This document shows, one piece after another, positions 17,970 to 28,967 of a stretch of 64,000 nucleotides of DNA (positions within the stretch are counted from its first letter, which is position 1; each line of letters begins with the position of its first letter). The DNA comes from Semisulcospira habei (Eukaryota > Mollusca > Gastropoda > Semisulcospiridae), in the NCBI GenBank assembly GCA_036245525.1, contig BTPG01000001.1, positions 179,268,749-179,332,748 of the forward strand, in the 5' to 3' direction. The notes under the pieces were generated by a model. It searched no databases and was not told the DNA's origin. It saw nothing but the letters and a program-made list of their open reading frames with translations. The position numbers were made by a program, and so were the translations under genes.

Positions 17970-18675
17970 TTAACTCGCTCAGCACTGGCTGTTTTTTCGT
18001 TAGCAATGCTCTGTATACTGGCTGTCAATGGGTTAGAAAACAAATCATTAAAAAAAAACTTTGTGACAAATGTCAATACAATTTTCAGGTTAGTTGATTA
18101 GTAAATGAGTGCATGCATATACAAAATTTTGAGTTTCTAACCCCAAAAATGTATATTCTGGAGCATAGTAAAGATACCATTTATTTTCCACACTGCACTT
18201 CCAAGTGTAATCGGTTATCAGTTCACTTGTGACCCACCGAACAGTTCAATCAGATGCATTCTTCTCACTCTCTGCTGTTTCAAAATCGCTATCACTGTCT
18301 TCATCAGCCTCTTCTGCATCAGAACCCTCAATCTGGATGATTTCTATCACTTCTCTGACAGTAAATTGACGATTACTTTGCGCTCTTGTTGTGAGTGAAG
18401 CACGCAGAGACGCCATATTGTTTCGCAAATGTAAACAAAGCTAGTATGTTCGAAAACCACGCTCTACTACAGTAACTTTGAGGCCTAGTGATAAAAATAG
18501 GAATGAGGGTCATTGTACGAAAACAGAGCTGCAGAAATAGGCAGGTTAGTTTCGTATTCAGTAATCCCCAGTTTTTGTAGAAGGCGGCCAACGTCACAAC
18601 CCGCGATCGCGGTGATCAGAGTGCAAGCATTGTGCAGGTCATCACCGGGATCGCGGTGATCAGGGAGTGAGTTAA
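17970..18675 (-). mobile_element. Internally deleted piggyBac-like element
   Basis: It is bounded by TTAA at 17970-17973 and at 18672-18675, with short inverted ends (TTAACTCGCTC / GAGTGAGTTAA). TTAA is the piggyBac target. Inside lies the N-terminal part of a transposase-like frame on the minus strand. About 700 bp is too short for a full transposase, so this copy is non-autonomous. Confidence 0.55.
18246..18428 (-). pseudogene. N-terminal fragment of a piggyBac-type transposase
   Basis: A 60-residue frame; the segment RQFTVREVIEIIQ followed by a run of Asp/Glu/Ser (SDAEEADEDSDSDFE) resembles the acidic N-terminus of piggyBac-family transposases. The catalytic DDD domain and the C-terminal zinc finger are absent. 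It lies inside a TTAA-bounded element, which supports the assignment. Confidence 0.5.
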
Positions 18676-19888
18676 AAACCTATTTCCTGATTCTCTTTGA
18701 CCTTGACCTTTGAGAGAGGTCAGTGAAATTGGTATTTTTTTGAAGGTCTTGTCACAAAGTATCCTTGGGCCAAGTTTAATTAAAGACTGTGGCTTGAAGA
18801 GCCTCCACGAAAATGCCAGTGTTAAAGTTTACCACTGACGACTGCGGATGCCAGTTGTATGATGGACAGAAAACCACTGGCTCAAGACATGGACTCACTT
18901 TTGCTTCATACGTGAGCCAAATTTTTTTTCTTCCTCTCAAAAATAGAGAGGCTCACGCTTACTAGCGCTGTGTGCTTCACAACATGCCCATTTCATACAC
19001 TTGTAACAAAATAAATGTTGGTTTAATCCGCTCACGGAGATACATATTGGCAAACAAATACTTACTGTCTGACCGTTAAAAAGAATTTTGCAGATATGTT
19101 GCATAGTTTTCTTTATTTTACGTGTTAAAATCGCCCGATTACATGATCATGACGTTTTGGACTTTGCTGCTAAACACTGTGACTGCGTTTTTACGTTGTG
19201 AACAGCTCGCTGTGTCCCAGCCATGAACCTTTTTCATGGCATTTTCAATTCACTCGTGCCGTGCGAGTTTTGGACCTACAGCCAAACCGAAAACAGTTTT
19301 AAAAACAGCACGATTCAGAATTTCGAAGAAAACATACACTATTGATAGTGGAAAGTTTTCGATTGGGCACCACATTTGCTAAGCGAAAATCGAGAGGGAG
19401 GGATCCTCCTAGATTTGAAGAGGCACATTTCAGCTTTTAAAATCACTACATATGTCGGTGATTACTTCAAAATTGTAGCGGCATGAGTCTAAAGACAGAC
19501 CCACCCTCCGCTCATTTGAGCGTCCGCTTTCACTGGGCCATAAATATTTCGGCAGCCTGATGCTGTGCACATGTTCTCACAGCGCTGTTGTTTCCACTCA
19601 CTTCCATTTTATATCATTTGACTTGTTGTTAAAGTGTTTATACTGAGATAAAGTTCATCTTTTTCCCTTCCCAAAGATGTTATTGGTTTTGTTAGGTCTA
19701 CTTTTCGTCACTACGAGTGTCTGGAAGACAGTCAGTGCAGACGTGTTTTCAAATAGTCATACAGTTGCGCACTTTGTTGGAGCTTACTGCTAAATTGAGA
19801 TATCTTTCTGTAACTCGGATACATTAAAACGACATTCAATTTTCCAGATCTAGATCTAGATTAAATTGTGCAAGTTGTATATATCTCT
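18676..19888. other. No gene seen
   Basis: AT-rich non-coding DNA without a long frame, repeat family member or RNA gene that I can recognise. Confidence 0.6.
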
Positions 19889-21509
19889 CTTGGCTTGACC
19901 TCACGAAGATTCTATAGGGGTTGCCCAGGACGTCTACAGGCATGCTCATGGCTGCGGAGGCCAATCCGGGACAGGCAGGTTCAACCACAGGTCTGGCCAG
20001 GGTTCTGAGTTGCGGCATCTCTGTTTTTTCTCCTGAGCCGCTGGTCCTTAAAGCTAGCTCTGCGAGAGAGTCCTCAAAGGAGACGGCTGCCTTGCAAATG
20101 GTGGAGCACCAGGTGTCGCGGTCCATAGCAAGTGAAGACCACTGGCTGTGGTCGATTTGGCAGTCTTTGTATCTCTTCTTTGGTACCCCTTTGTCTCGGT
20201 GTCCATTGGCGAGCTCGCCGAACAGGGTGATCTTGGGTAGGCGATGATCCTCCATCCTGGAGATATGCCCCACCAGCGGAGCTGTGTCCGCAGCAGCAAA
20301 GCCTCGATGCTCACATTTTCTGCTTGTTTAAGGACCTCGACGTTGGTCACTCCAGTGAATGCCGAGGATGGTACGCAGGCAGCGCTGGTGGAAGCATTCG
20401 AGGAGTCGTAGTTGGCTGCGGTAGAGGGCCCAGGACTCAGAACCATACAGCAGGGTGGTGAGGATGACAGCTCTGTACCCGCTGATCTTGGTGCCTGTTT
20501 TCAGCTGTTGATTGTGCCACACCCGCTTGAATAGTCACCTGAAAGCACTGTTCACTTTTGCCAGCCTGCTGTCCAGCTCCTTATCCAGCTTGGCATCTGA
20601 CGTGATGATGCAGCCAAGGTAGGTAAACTGGTGCACTGACTTTAGTTCAGACTCGCCAATGGTGATGTGGGGAGGGCAATGCTCTTCCTTGGGTGCCGGC
20701 TGATGGAGGACCTCTGTCTTTTTCAGACTGACCTCGAGTCCAAAGAACTGGGCAGCGTCTGCAAAGCAGGACATGATGCGCTGCAGGGCTCTGTGTGTGT
20801 GAGGGCAGTGTCATCAGCAAAGAGCAGCTCATGAATCAGTCGGTCTAGGGTTTTGATGTGGGCCTGCAGTCGTCTGAGGTTGAACAGGCTGCCATCGAGA
20901 CAATACCCGATGTACACTACGTCGTCATCATCGAGGTCCACTGTGGCCTGCTTCAACATCATGCTAAAAAAGATGGTGAAGAGGGTCGGTGCCAGCACGC
21001 AGCCCTGCTTCACGCTGTTGGGAATGTGGAATGGTTCTGAGAGGTCATTTTTGAGTCTGACCTGGCCTTGCTGGTCCTCATGTAGCTGGACGATTTTGCT
21101 GAGGAACTTTGGGGGACAGCCAAGTGCTCCAGGATCTGCCACATGCCTTGCCTGCTCACAGGGTCGAACGCTTTTGTTAGGTCGACAAACGTTACGTACA
21201 GCCCTTTGTTCTGCTCGCAGCACTTCTCCTGAAGCTGTCTCAGCACAAAGACCATGTTGGTGGTGCTCCTGTTGGCCCTCTGGGAGGTGGTCTTCAGCAA
21301 TGGCAGGTACCAGCCGATTCAGGAGCAGGCTTGCGAGAATTTTCCCGGCAATGGACAGCAGGGTAATTCCATGATAGTTGGAGCAGGCAGACTTCTCCCC
21401 TTTGTTCTTGTACAGGGTGATGATGACTGCATCCTTTGGTAGTGTTCCTTTCTCCCAGCAGCAGAGAAAGAGGTCGTGGAGCTTGTTGTGCAGTGCTGGG
21501 CCTCCATTT
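19889..21509 (-). mobile_element. LINE-B second copy, 5'-truncated and decayed
   Basis: Clearly homologous to 1861-3557 in the same orientation. It starts at the same 3' terminus (after GTCAAGCCAAG on the minus strand) and ends abruptly at about 21509 inside the RT region, the usual result of incomplete reverse transcription. Frames are broken many times by small deletions, and the last zinc finger is damaged. Confidence 0.85.
19921..21509 (-). pseudogene. Reverse transcriptase remnant of LINE-B copy 2
   Basis: RT pieces survive in several frames: KAFDPVSRQGMWQ and VKQGCVLAPTLF around 21.0-21.2 kb, LLFADDTAL near 20.8 kb, LKSVHQFTYLGCI near 20.6 kb and HQRCLRTILGIHWSD near 20.4 kb. At least six frame changes separate them. 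The endonuclease domain is missing. It is non-functional, and more diverged than the copy at 1861-5753. Confidence 0.85.
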
Positions 21510-21967
21510 ATTTTCTCAAAATCATTACTGATGACATTACTAGTTGGGAACCTTCGCTTAACTCATCAATTTTAGCCCCAAAACTTACTGTGTCCCTCCT
21601 CACAGGGGAGGCAATCACTGGGGTGCCGTTACCAGGACACCCCGAGTGGCCTCCCCTACTATCGTATCCGGTGGCGCGCTCACCCTTTCCCGCCAGTGAC
21701 TTCGCTTAGCTCAGTTAGGCTGGTCGTGTGCACCTCGTGCTCCGACCTTCGACTGTGTGAACTCTATTTGTGTGATTCTTGGTCCTGTTAAGGAAGGGAA
21801 AAAAAATTAAGAAAGAAAAAGAAAGGAAGGAAAGAAGAAAGAGGATTATTCTGTGCTTGTGTGGGTTGTGTGATTATGTATTTAAGACATGGACAGATAA
21901 AGCTTCGGTTACTGCCTCAGCTGGCGTTTGACCAGGCGACGGCATTTCCCAAAGTTTCCAAATTTGT

Positions 21968-22246
21968 TTGTACGCGACCGGTCGGGAACTCGGACCCTCC
22001 TTGAGGCTCCGGGCACTCGCAAGGCCTATGTCTGTCTTATGTTACAGTGCTCAGGTGAGGACCTGCACCCTGTGTGGTGAATTCCAGTGGCCTAGTGATG
22101 TGCATGATGTCTGTCTTCCCTGCTCAGGCTGTTCCTCCAGTCGACCATGCGCGCCTTGCGCTACGTGGAAGGAAGACCGTTGGTCACAACTGTGGGCCTT
22201 TTACAGGGAGAAAGGCCGGCATGCAACAGCGCGTCCGTACCTTTGA
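21968..22246 (+). pseudogene. Gag-like Cys-rich domain of relic 1
   Basis: The frame contains CTLCGEFQWPSDVHDVCLPC and further Cys pairs (CAPCATW), then WSQLWAFYREK. The layout C-x2-CG-x6-D-x-H-x2-C-x2-C recalls the zinc-binding head of DIRS-type gag proteins. The same residues occur at about 33475-33600 (CGQFQWPSDEPTVCLPCSG). The frame ends at 22246, so only a fragment remains. Confidence 0.4.
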
Positions 22247-22560
22247 ATGTGAAACAGAGAAATGCAATTTCAGACATCGTGTGTTATCGGCGTACAAAAA
22301 GGGTCCTGCTGCCCCCACCGGTGCCTCATGCAGAGCTGCCTCGTCCTGCGCGGACGATTGAGCCTAATAGCAGCTGAAGGGATTCGCCATCCCGCAGAGC
22401 ACTAAGAGCTCATTTATACCCTTTGATCGACAGAAAGAGAAATAGGCCAGGCAGGGGTTTGCCACCCTATGATTAGTAAGGCCTTTGAGAGCTCGGTCCC
22501 CCCGCAGAAATTACGTTGGGTCACATGGAAGCCCTCCTGGCAATAAGAGGACCCAAGCAG

Positions 22561-22579
22561 CCCCCCCCCCCCCCCCCCC
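22561..22579. repeat. Poly-C tract
   Basis: An uninterrupted run of about 19 C within relic 1. Long G/C homopolymers recur in the window (28622, 35398, 40433, 60898). Confidence 0.9.
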
Positions 22580-23329
22580 TTTCGGAGTTGAGAGTGCCTT
22601 ACTGCCATAGGCCGGACCAGCGCCTGGACAGGGTCACACCTTCGGGACCTCTCTCGGAGGGGGATAGGATTTCAAGACGCCAACTTGATAAGCCACAACA
22701 TAGTAAGATTTTGGGGTCCAGAGATAGAGAGTGGCGCCACTGGCGATCCACTGGCGATGATAGCCTCCTTCGGGAGAGGACCAGTGTGGTCACTTTGGTG
22801 AGCCGTCGTATGGAGAGTGCTAATAGATGGCGAATCCCTGAAGCACAGATATACTAAGGGTTCGATCTTCGGGATCGAAGGAACGGTCACAGCGTGTGGA
22901 GTCTGCACGTGGCAGAGACCGTAATCGTGTTGACGTCTCGGCTTCTCGCTCTTCATGGTCAGATCGGAGGACTAGTTCAAGCATCTCGCGCCAACGGACT
23001 TCGCCGTGGCAACGGGCTTCAGAGTTTCCAGCTAGGTGCAGCAGATCCTCAGACTGGTTGGGCAGCCGTCGCTCTACTCAGGAGACACAGGTTCGACGAC
23101 AGCGGGACGGCGCTTGGCAGTTTCCTTTCTCGAGATGTCTCATCTTCCCTATCCTCTTCGCCGGACAAGTTCAAGCGTGGCGCGGCACCGACCTCGTCTA
23201 GACACCAGGCTTCAGAGACTCCAGCTAGGAGCATCAGACCTTGGGATCAGTCTGGCAGGGATCGTGCGGCAGCTCCGGCACAGTGTGACGTCAGCACCGG
23301 GTTCTCGGACATCCTTGGACGGAGGCGCC

Positions 23330-23990
23330 TTTACAGGGACACCGGCTCAGCCGACGGCGAACCACACCAGATCGTTGAGCCCGTTTGGCAGGGACGGCGC
23401 TTACGTGGAGACGCAGCTTTGATGTCAGCGGCAGGACCACTCGAATGACGACCGATGGAGGGAGGTGTCATCCCATTGACACCGAGGCAACCACATCTCA
23501 GCGCACGGCACATGACGAGGAAGCACGCAGTCTGACGAGGACAACTGCACGGGTGAACCGCAGCAGATCGCCGGACGGACTGACGGGGACCGCTCTTACG
23601 CGGAGATGCAGCTTCGACGTCAGCGGCGGGACCACGCGGATGACAACCGATGTACGGAGGCGGCATCCCATTGACACCAAGACAACCTTTGTCTCAAGCG
23701 AACGGCGGATGATGAGGAGGCACGCAGTCTGACAGGGACATCAACGCAGCCGCACGGGTAGCTGCAGCAGATCGTCAGACAGACTGGTAGTGACTGCTGT
23801 TACGCGGAGACTTTGATGTCAGCGCCGGGACCACTAGGATGATAGCCGATGGACGGAGGCAGCATCCTGTTGACACCGACGCAGCCCGCGCCGGGGGATC
23901 GCGGACCATGTTCTTCTTATTCTTCGTCTTCGCTCGGTACTAGGACCAGGAGCGACAGCCATATCTCAGCGCACCGCGGATGACAAGGAG
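23330..23990 (+). repeat. Degenerate tandem repeat, about 200-bp period
   Basis: Three units begin near 23391, 23581 and 23787, each with GCTTACGTGGAGACGCAGC-like sequence followed by TGATGTCAGCG and an ATCCCATTGACACC-like block. It lies in relic 1 at the place where relic 2 has its own peptide repeats, so repeated gag linkers may be a family trait. Confidence 0.6.
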
Positions 23991-24733
23991 GCACGCAGTC
24001 TACCTGCGGAGGACTCGGTATCAGCCCTGGGAGAAGAGGTTGAGCGTCCGACTTCTCTTGTGTCGGCGATGGTCTTCATTCCGCTTAGGGTGGCGGTGAT
24101 AAAGAAGGAAAGAATGCACCAGCGGTGGTATGCGACTCTCTCCTAGTTGTTTCTGTAACCTCTCGGTGGTGGACTAGGATGCCTTGCTATGGGCAGGGCT
24201 CAGCCAGCGTGCTCCGACACGAGGATTAGACAAGCCGACTTCCTTGGCCCGCCTTTCTCTGAGTGAACGGGAAGAAACAAAGAGAAGATAAGAATAAAGA
24301 GGAAGAAGATAAAAGAAGAGGAAAAGAGAGACGGAGAAAGATTACTGGAGATGGCGACACAGCCGTTAGTCAAGCGTTGGTGTGGACGCGAGCATCGGTA
24401 GGACGGGACATGGCGACAGTGATGCAGGCGAGGTTACGGCCTTTTACAGAAGATGGCCACAGAGGTGGTTTGCATCCTGACTTCAAGGCATGCTACAGTT
24501 GACTCTTCTCGTCCCCGAGCCGGAGGGTTTTGGCGGCGGATCTTTGACGTGTTGGCGCTAAACAAGTTCTTCGGACCGCTTTGTAGGATGGAGACAGCCT
24601 GAGCGCTGAGAGCGGTGGTGCGTCCTCAGGACGGCGCAGTAGAAAAGGAGCCATGACCTAACAGACGCGTTTCTGCATGCCAGCTTCGCGGCGTTACCGG
24701 CGCGGGATAGTTACCAGTTTCGGCTCTACCTTT

Positions 24734-24915
24734 GTAGTAATAAATTAAAAGAAAAGGGGAGACTGCCAGTGCTAATATTCTATCACAGTAGATCTATGAT
24801 CACTGGTCGATCATGCACACTTCTCTCCCCTGACAGTGCTTTTACCTACTTACTTTGTAATCTTTCTAAAATATTAGCACTGGCAGTCTCGCCTTTTCTT
24901 TTCATTTATTACTAC
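24734..24915. repeat. Hairpin element with 46-bp arms
   Basis: Arms 24734-24779 and 24870-24915 are near-perfect inverted copies (GACTGCCAGTGCTAATATT and complement). The loop segment 24796-24846 recurs directly at 25324-25375 (GGTCGATCATGCACACTTCT). This looks like a small foldback transposon with a nearby partial copy. Confidence 0.6.
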
Positions 24916-25675
24916 AATATCGACTGCAACCCCTCCCCCCTTGTGGGTAGGGTTCTCTTTTAGGGTGCATGGAAATTTAGCTCTAGGTGGAGGCATGGAA
25001 TGTGTGCCCCTGCAGACACCACAGTAAAATGTGGCTGTCATGTCATTGCAGGTAGGCAAAAGTTCCTGCCTTCTTCCAGTATTGTGGATGATGTGCTGAA
25101 GAGGTCGCCAAGACCGAAACAGCTGTCCACACCGGCTAAATATCTGGACCCCCCCCTTGGGGGACCTAGATTTAAATTCCCTGCACCGAATGGCTGGAAC
25201 AGGTGGGATATGTGATACGCCCCCATTCTGGGGGGGGCTTCCATATGCATTGCTTCCAGTCACTTGCTTAGCGCACCCCCTCTTTCCTATCTATTTTTTT
25301 TGTGCTTTGACCAAAGTAAATGTATGGTCACTGGTCGATCATGCACACTTCTCTCCCCTGACAGTGCTTTTACCTTGTTTTGCCTATGTTAAAGTTTACG
25401 ATGGATGATGGACGCTGGACGGACAACCACTGGCCCATTACTAAGACTCAGTTTTGCTATCACACATGAGCCCAAAAAATACACACACATATAAACATAT
25501 TACGTTTCATATCAATCCTACAAAAATTAATGATGCTAGAGGAGTTTTACTGTAGCCATTGTGCAAACGTTAACTATATTTAAAAGTGAGTGGCACTGGC
25601 AGGTATTGCTTTTAGATCTGGCTGGCGCTGTCAGCGAGTTATTTGGATTGTGTGTGGCTGTGAAAGAGTTAACAA

Positions 25676-26041
25676 CCCCCACCTGGGTCTGCCCTGGGGG
25701 ACTTGGGTGGGGTTAACTACTTTTTAGTTCCCAGGGTCACCCTGGTCAGCCCAACAGGGTGGGTTTTCCCCTCTATTCTGGGGCATGTATTTCTGTCTAC
25801 CCTTGGTCCATTCACCTGTATTTTCCTTTTTTAAACTCTCCCTACTGTCTGAGCTGCCTGTAGCTCTTGATATTGGATGCGTGTTGCTAAATGGTCTTAG
25901 GTTTATTTAGCACATTAAACCGGCTGGCGACATACATTCAATATTCTGTTTAGTTTTTTTTTTCACAAGCAGTGCAGGCACGTCCTGAGAAAGTCTTGTT
26001 GCTGTCGGGACGTTAAGCAATGTACAACCAACAAACAAACC
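25676..26041 (+). mobile_element. SINE family S, copy 1
   Basis: Flanked by a 13-bp duplication AAAGAGTTAACAA (25663-25675 and 26042-26054). Family hallmarks are a GC-rich head with GGGTCTGCCCTGGGGGACTT, a middle GCCTGTAGCTCTTGATATTG, and a 3' end GTCGGGACGTTAAGCAATGT with a short repeat tail (here CAAC/AAAC instead of AATC). More diverged than the other copies, so probably older. Confidence 0.85.
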
Positions 26042-26229
26042 AAAGAGTTAACAAAGGGCAGATGATTCTCACTGTTTGTGTTTGTCCAAAATTGAATATA
26101 GAAAATGTCAGTAATGTTTGAACGTATTAGCAGAATGAATATAGAGAAAGTCAGTAATGTTTGAACATATTAGTAGAAATGCCAGTCTTTACTTGTAGCA
26201 CTTTTTTTAAATATTATTATTTAACTTAA

Positions 26230-26443
26230 TTAACTCATTCTACCCCAACACCGAAATCCTTACATTTTGCCGTTGTCCTCTGAAGACTGCATTGCAGTGC
26301 AGGACACAGATCGACCATAATAGTTCAAGGGTGATGCCAGAATAGCTTGGCGTCCATAGGCGCCAAGCTATTTTGGCATCACCCTTGAACTATCATGGTA
26401 GATCCTTATCTTCCTGTGGTGTGTCTGGGGTAGAATGAGTTAA
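26230..26443. mobile_element. Hairpin MITE, TTAA-flanked (copy 1)
   Basis: A foldback of about 214 bp from TTAACTCATTCTACCCC to its complement GGGGTAGAATGAGTTAA. The centre has AGCTTGGCG-TCCATAGG-CGCCAAGCT. The same plan occurs at 27233, 28330 and 35638. The TTAA ends suggest mobilisation by a piggyBac-type transposase. Confidence 0.75.
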
Positions 26444-26640
26444 ACAAGTGCTTGACTGCACTGTGCAGCTTTTAGATGGACAAAACTGTCTTGGTCAGTG
26501 TGGGTGAGGGTTATTACAAAACCTTGACTTCCCTATGAAAATTTGATAGTAAACAACGCTCCTGGTGTCCAGTTCCGCTATAAAAATGAAACTTTAAGTG
26601 CCATACGTTGCCAGCTGATGCATGTGTGCCTTTGTTTCAG

Positions 26641-26756
26641 CTAAACTGGTTGATCTTGCTTACGGAATAAAAAAACTGCAAATCATCTGTGTTGTGGAGG
26701 ATGAGAAGATCAGTGTGGAGGACCTACGAGAGGAAATTGAGAAGTTTGAAGACCTG
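26641..26756 (+). CDS. eef1b: eEF1B (beta/delta) penultimate coding exon
   Basis: The exon is bounded by TTTGTTTCAG and GTAAGG and enters in phase with the last two bases of an Ala codon. It encodes 38 further residues, with YGIKKLQIICVVEDEKISVEDL and EEIEKFEDL. This is the core of the C-terminal nucleotide-exchange domain of elongation factor 1-beta/delta, which reloads eEF1A with GTP in the cytosol. It ends on a codon boundary and joins the exon at 28908. Upstream exons were not found in the window to the left, so they lie beyond large TE-filled introns or outside it. Together with the last exon it is closer to delta than to beta in the final residues. Splicing argues against a retrocopy. 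Confidence 0.93.
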
Positions 26757-27232
26757 GTAAGGCATATCACTTTTTTCACCTGTTTGTTACAAGTAGTCAA
26801 TTTCTTGATACTTGTCTCACACTGACAAGAGACCTGCAGTCACCCATGTAAATGCAGTAAGCTTTCACCTTCACTGTACTTTGTCTTGAAACATGATTTA
26901 CACTTTGTGGGTCAAGAAATCCCCATACCGGACCAAATTTCCACACAGCACACTTATCTGCCGCTGACCATGCCCGACATAAATAACACTCTCGTACCCG
27001 TTTGTCGATAAACAGGCCATTGCGTTATAGTGCATGATCTTTATATACAAGGACACATCCACTGACTGAGTATCGCAAGCATGTATGCCATAGAGCAACA
27101 CGTGCGTGGTAGCGGTTCTGTTTGCATGGTCCGTATGCACTGCGTGTATGTGTACATACACAAGTTTACGGATCGATTGTTCACATGCATTTCAAGTACT
27201 CTAATAGAAATTTTGTGGGTCATGCCTTTAGT

Positions 27233-27407
27233 TTAACCCATTCAGCCCCAAATCTCTACAGCAGGAGATGGGTGGACCATGATAATTCAAGGATAGTATC
27301 AAATGAACTTGGAACTTGAAGTATCATGGTCCATCCATCTCCTACAACAGGTACATAGTCCTTAACTAGCACCTGCAAAATGTGGGAAATGTGGTCTAAT
27401 GGTTTAA
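27233..27407. mobile_element. Hairpin MITE copy 2 in eEF1B intron
   Basis: TTAA ends at 27233 and 27404, with CCCATTCAGCCCC at the left. Internal arms around GGTGGACCATGATAATTC and its complement mark the same family as 26230, but the right part is shortened or rearranged. Confidence 0.6.
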
Positions 27408-28329
27408 CAGTGACAAGTATGTATTTATGTAGAGTAACATAACTGCAAATTGTATGTTCATGGAACTCGGACGCACCATACATATATGGAACTTTTACTT
27501 GTAGTGGTATGGCAAAAGCCATGACACATAACTTTCTTACCTGGGTTGTGCCAGCGCTGTGGCCCAGATGAGTTTATTCTCGAACTGGGTTCCCACACTG
27601 GACACTTATAAATTACAGTGTTCTTACCATCTGTGGTGACATAAACACACTTGGAGCAGTGTGTTGGGAAAGGCAGCCAGCGACTGCCAGCTGCTTCATA
27701 TAAAAACATGGGGCAGATATGACCCACTTAGTGTAAATCAGAGTAGTTCCACTTTGAATGTTAATCATTCCATTCCTTAGCAAGATAAACTTTTTCAATT
27801 TGACAATGATGCCATATATGTGTTTGAGAAATACATGGAGTAAGAATGCATCTATAGTGTTATATGAAAGTGATATCAAATAATGTATAAGTTGAGCGCT
27901 ATACAAGTAGCCATTATTATTACTATTGAAAGTTTGCTGCAACAAGATCGGACCTCTTAGTTTGTTGTAACAAAGGTTAATGCCAGAAGTGTTCCTTTTT
28001 TGTTAAACAACAAGATTCCATCAGTTTATTACATGACCATTTTAAATTTCTGCAGGAACGCTAACATCAGTTTAAACCTTACAAACTTATTTTCTAGGCT
28101 CAACACAAGGTATGCGAGTTTTTTTTTAAAAACTTGTTTTAAATATTTCTGCACAAGAGTTCTGATGAAATCTGAATTGCATCAGGAAATGATACAATAC
28201 CTTAGTTATTTATTCAGCCTGATACATCTGCAAGACACTGGTGCAAAAGCTCATGATAAATTATGCCTCGTGCTTGCTCTCATCTGCTGAATTTGACTGC
28301 CACAAATTTAGGAACTCATCAGTGTTGTG

Positions 28330-28529
28330 TTAACCCTTTTAACCCCAAGGCCCCATTTCCGAAATTTTGGAGTTGTCACCTGACAATATGTACCAGTTGC
28401 AGTAAATGGATGGACCATAATTCAAGGGTAGTGCCAGATTAGCTTCGCACCAAGCTAATCTGGGACTACCCTTGAATTATCACGGTGCATCCATCTCCTG
28501 CAGTAGAGTCTTGGGGCTAAATGGATTAA
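28330..28529. mobile_element. Hairpin MITE copy 3 in eEF1B intron
   Basis: A 200-bp foldback between TTAACCC at 28330 and ATGGATTAA ending 28529. The centre is AGATTAGCTTCGCACCAAGCTAATCT. Arms carry the family segment GATGGACCATAATTCAAGG and its complement. Confidence 0.75.
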
Positions 28530-28621
28530 GCAAACAGTACAAGCAGATCATGTTTTATCATTGCATTGATCTCTTGATCATGTGCAACATTTTAGTACTC
28601 CACCGTTTGTGAATAAATTAT

Positions 28622-28640
28622 TGGGGGGGGGGGGGGGGGG
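28622..28640. repeat. Poly-G tract in eEF1B intron
   Basis: A run of about 19 G between MITE copy 3 and the last exon. Confidence 0.9.
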
Positions 28641-28907
28641 GTATTGGCAATAAAGCATGGTATTGTAACAGGATGGTATGTTATAAAATGAGTTAACCTG
28701 ATCAGTGCCAAGAAAATCTGATAGATCCTCATGTGCCCCTGCAGTTATGGGGACTCATGATCTATGCCTCTTGCTGGCACCACTTTGAATCCATGTTCCT
28801 GGGAAATCCTAGGGGTCTTTTCATTATAATTATCAAAGATTGCAGAAACACAGTGTGCGTCACTGATTGAGTTAATACTGATTTGTTTATTGTTTTACCG
28901 TTTGCAG

Positions 28908-28946
28908 GTGCAGAGTGTGGATATTGCAGCCTTCAATAAAATCTAA
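28908..28946 (+). CDS. eef1b: eEF1B (beta/delta) last coding exon and stop
   Basis: The exon follows TTTGCAG and encodes VQSVDIAAFNKI and TAA at 28944. This is the invariant C-terminus of eEF1B beta/delta subunits; Ile-Asn-Lys-Phe contacts there insert into the eEF1A nucleotide site in known structures. The intron before it (26757-28907) is 2.15 kb and holds two MITEs. A possible poly(A) signal ATTAAA lies at about 28967. No frameshift or odd codon is seen. Confidence 0.95.
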   Translation: MQSVDIAAFNKI

Positions 28947-28967
28947 GTGCACTTTCCGATGATATGA

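Larger units (their letters stand above)
21600..24733 (+). mobile_element. DIRS-like retrotransposon relic 1 (gag region), tentative
   Basis: It shares two blocks with the relic at 32650-35540. The first is a start containing an imperfect palindrome (GGGGAGGC ... GCCTCCCC near 21605-21655). The second is a cysteine-rich coding block. The order matches in both copies, so they are one family. The type is inferred from the Cys pattern. No reverse transcriptase or tyrosine recombinase is visible. Confidence 0.4.

Noticed and set aside
28157..28195. CTGATGA ... GAAA, a possible hammerhead ribozyme core
   Set aside because: The segment between the two boxes does not form a proper stem II, and no cleavage-site stems I/III are apparent.
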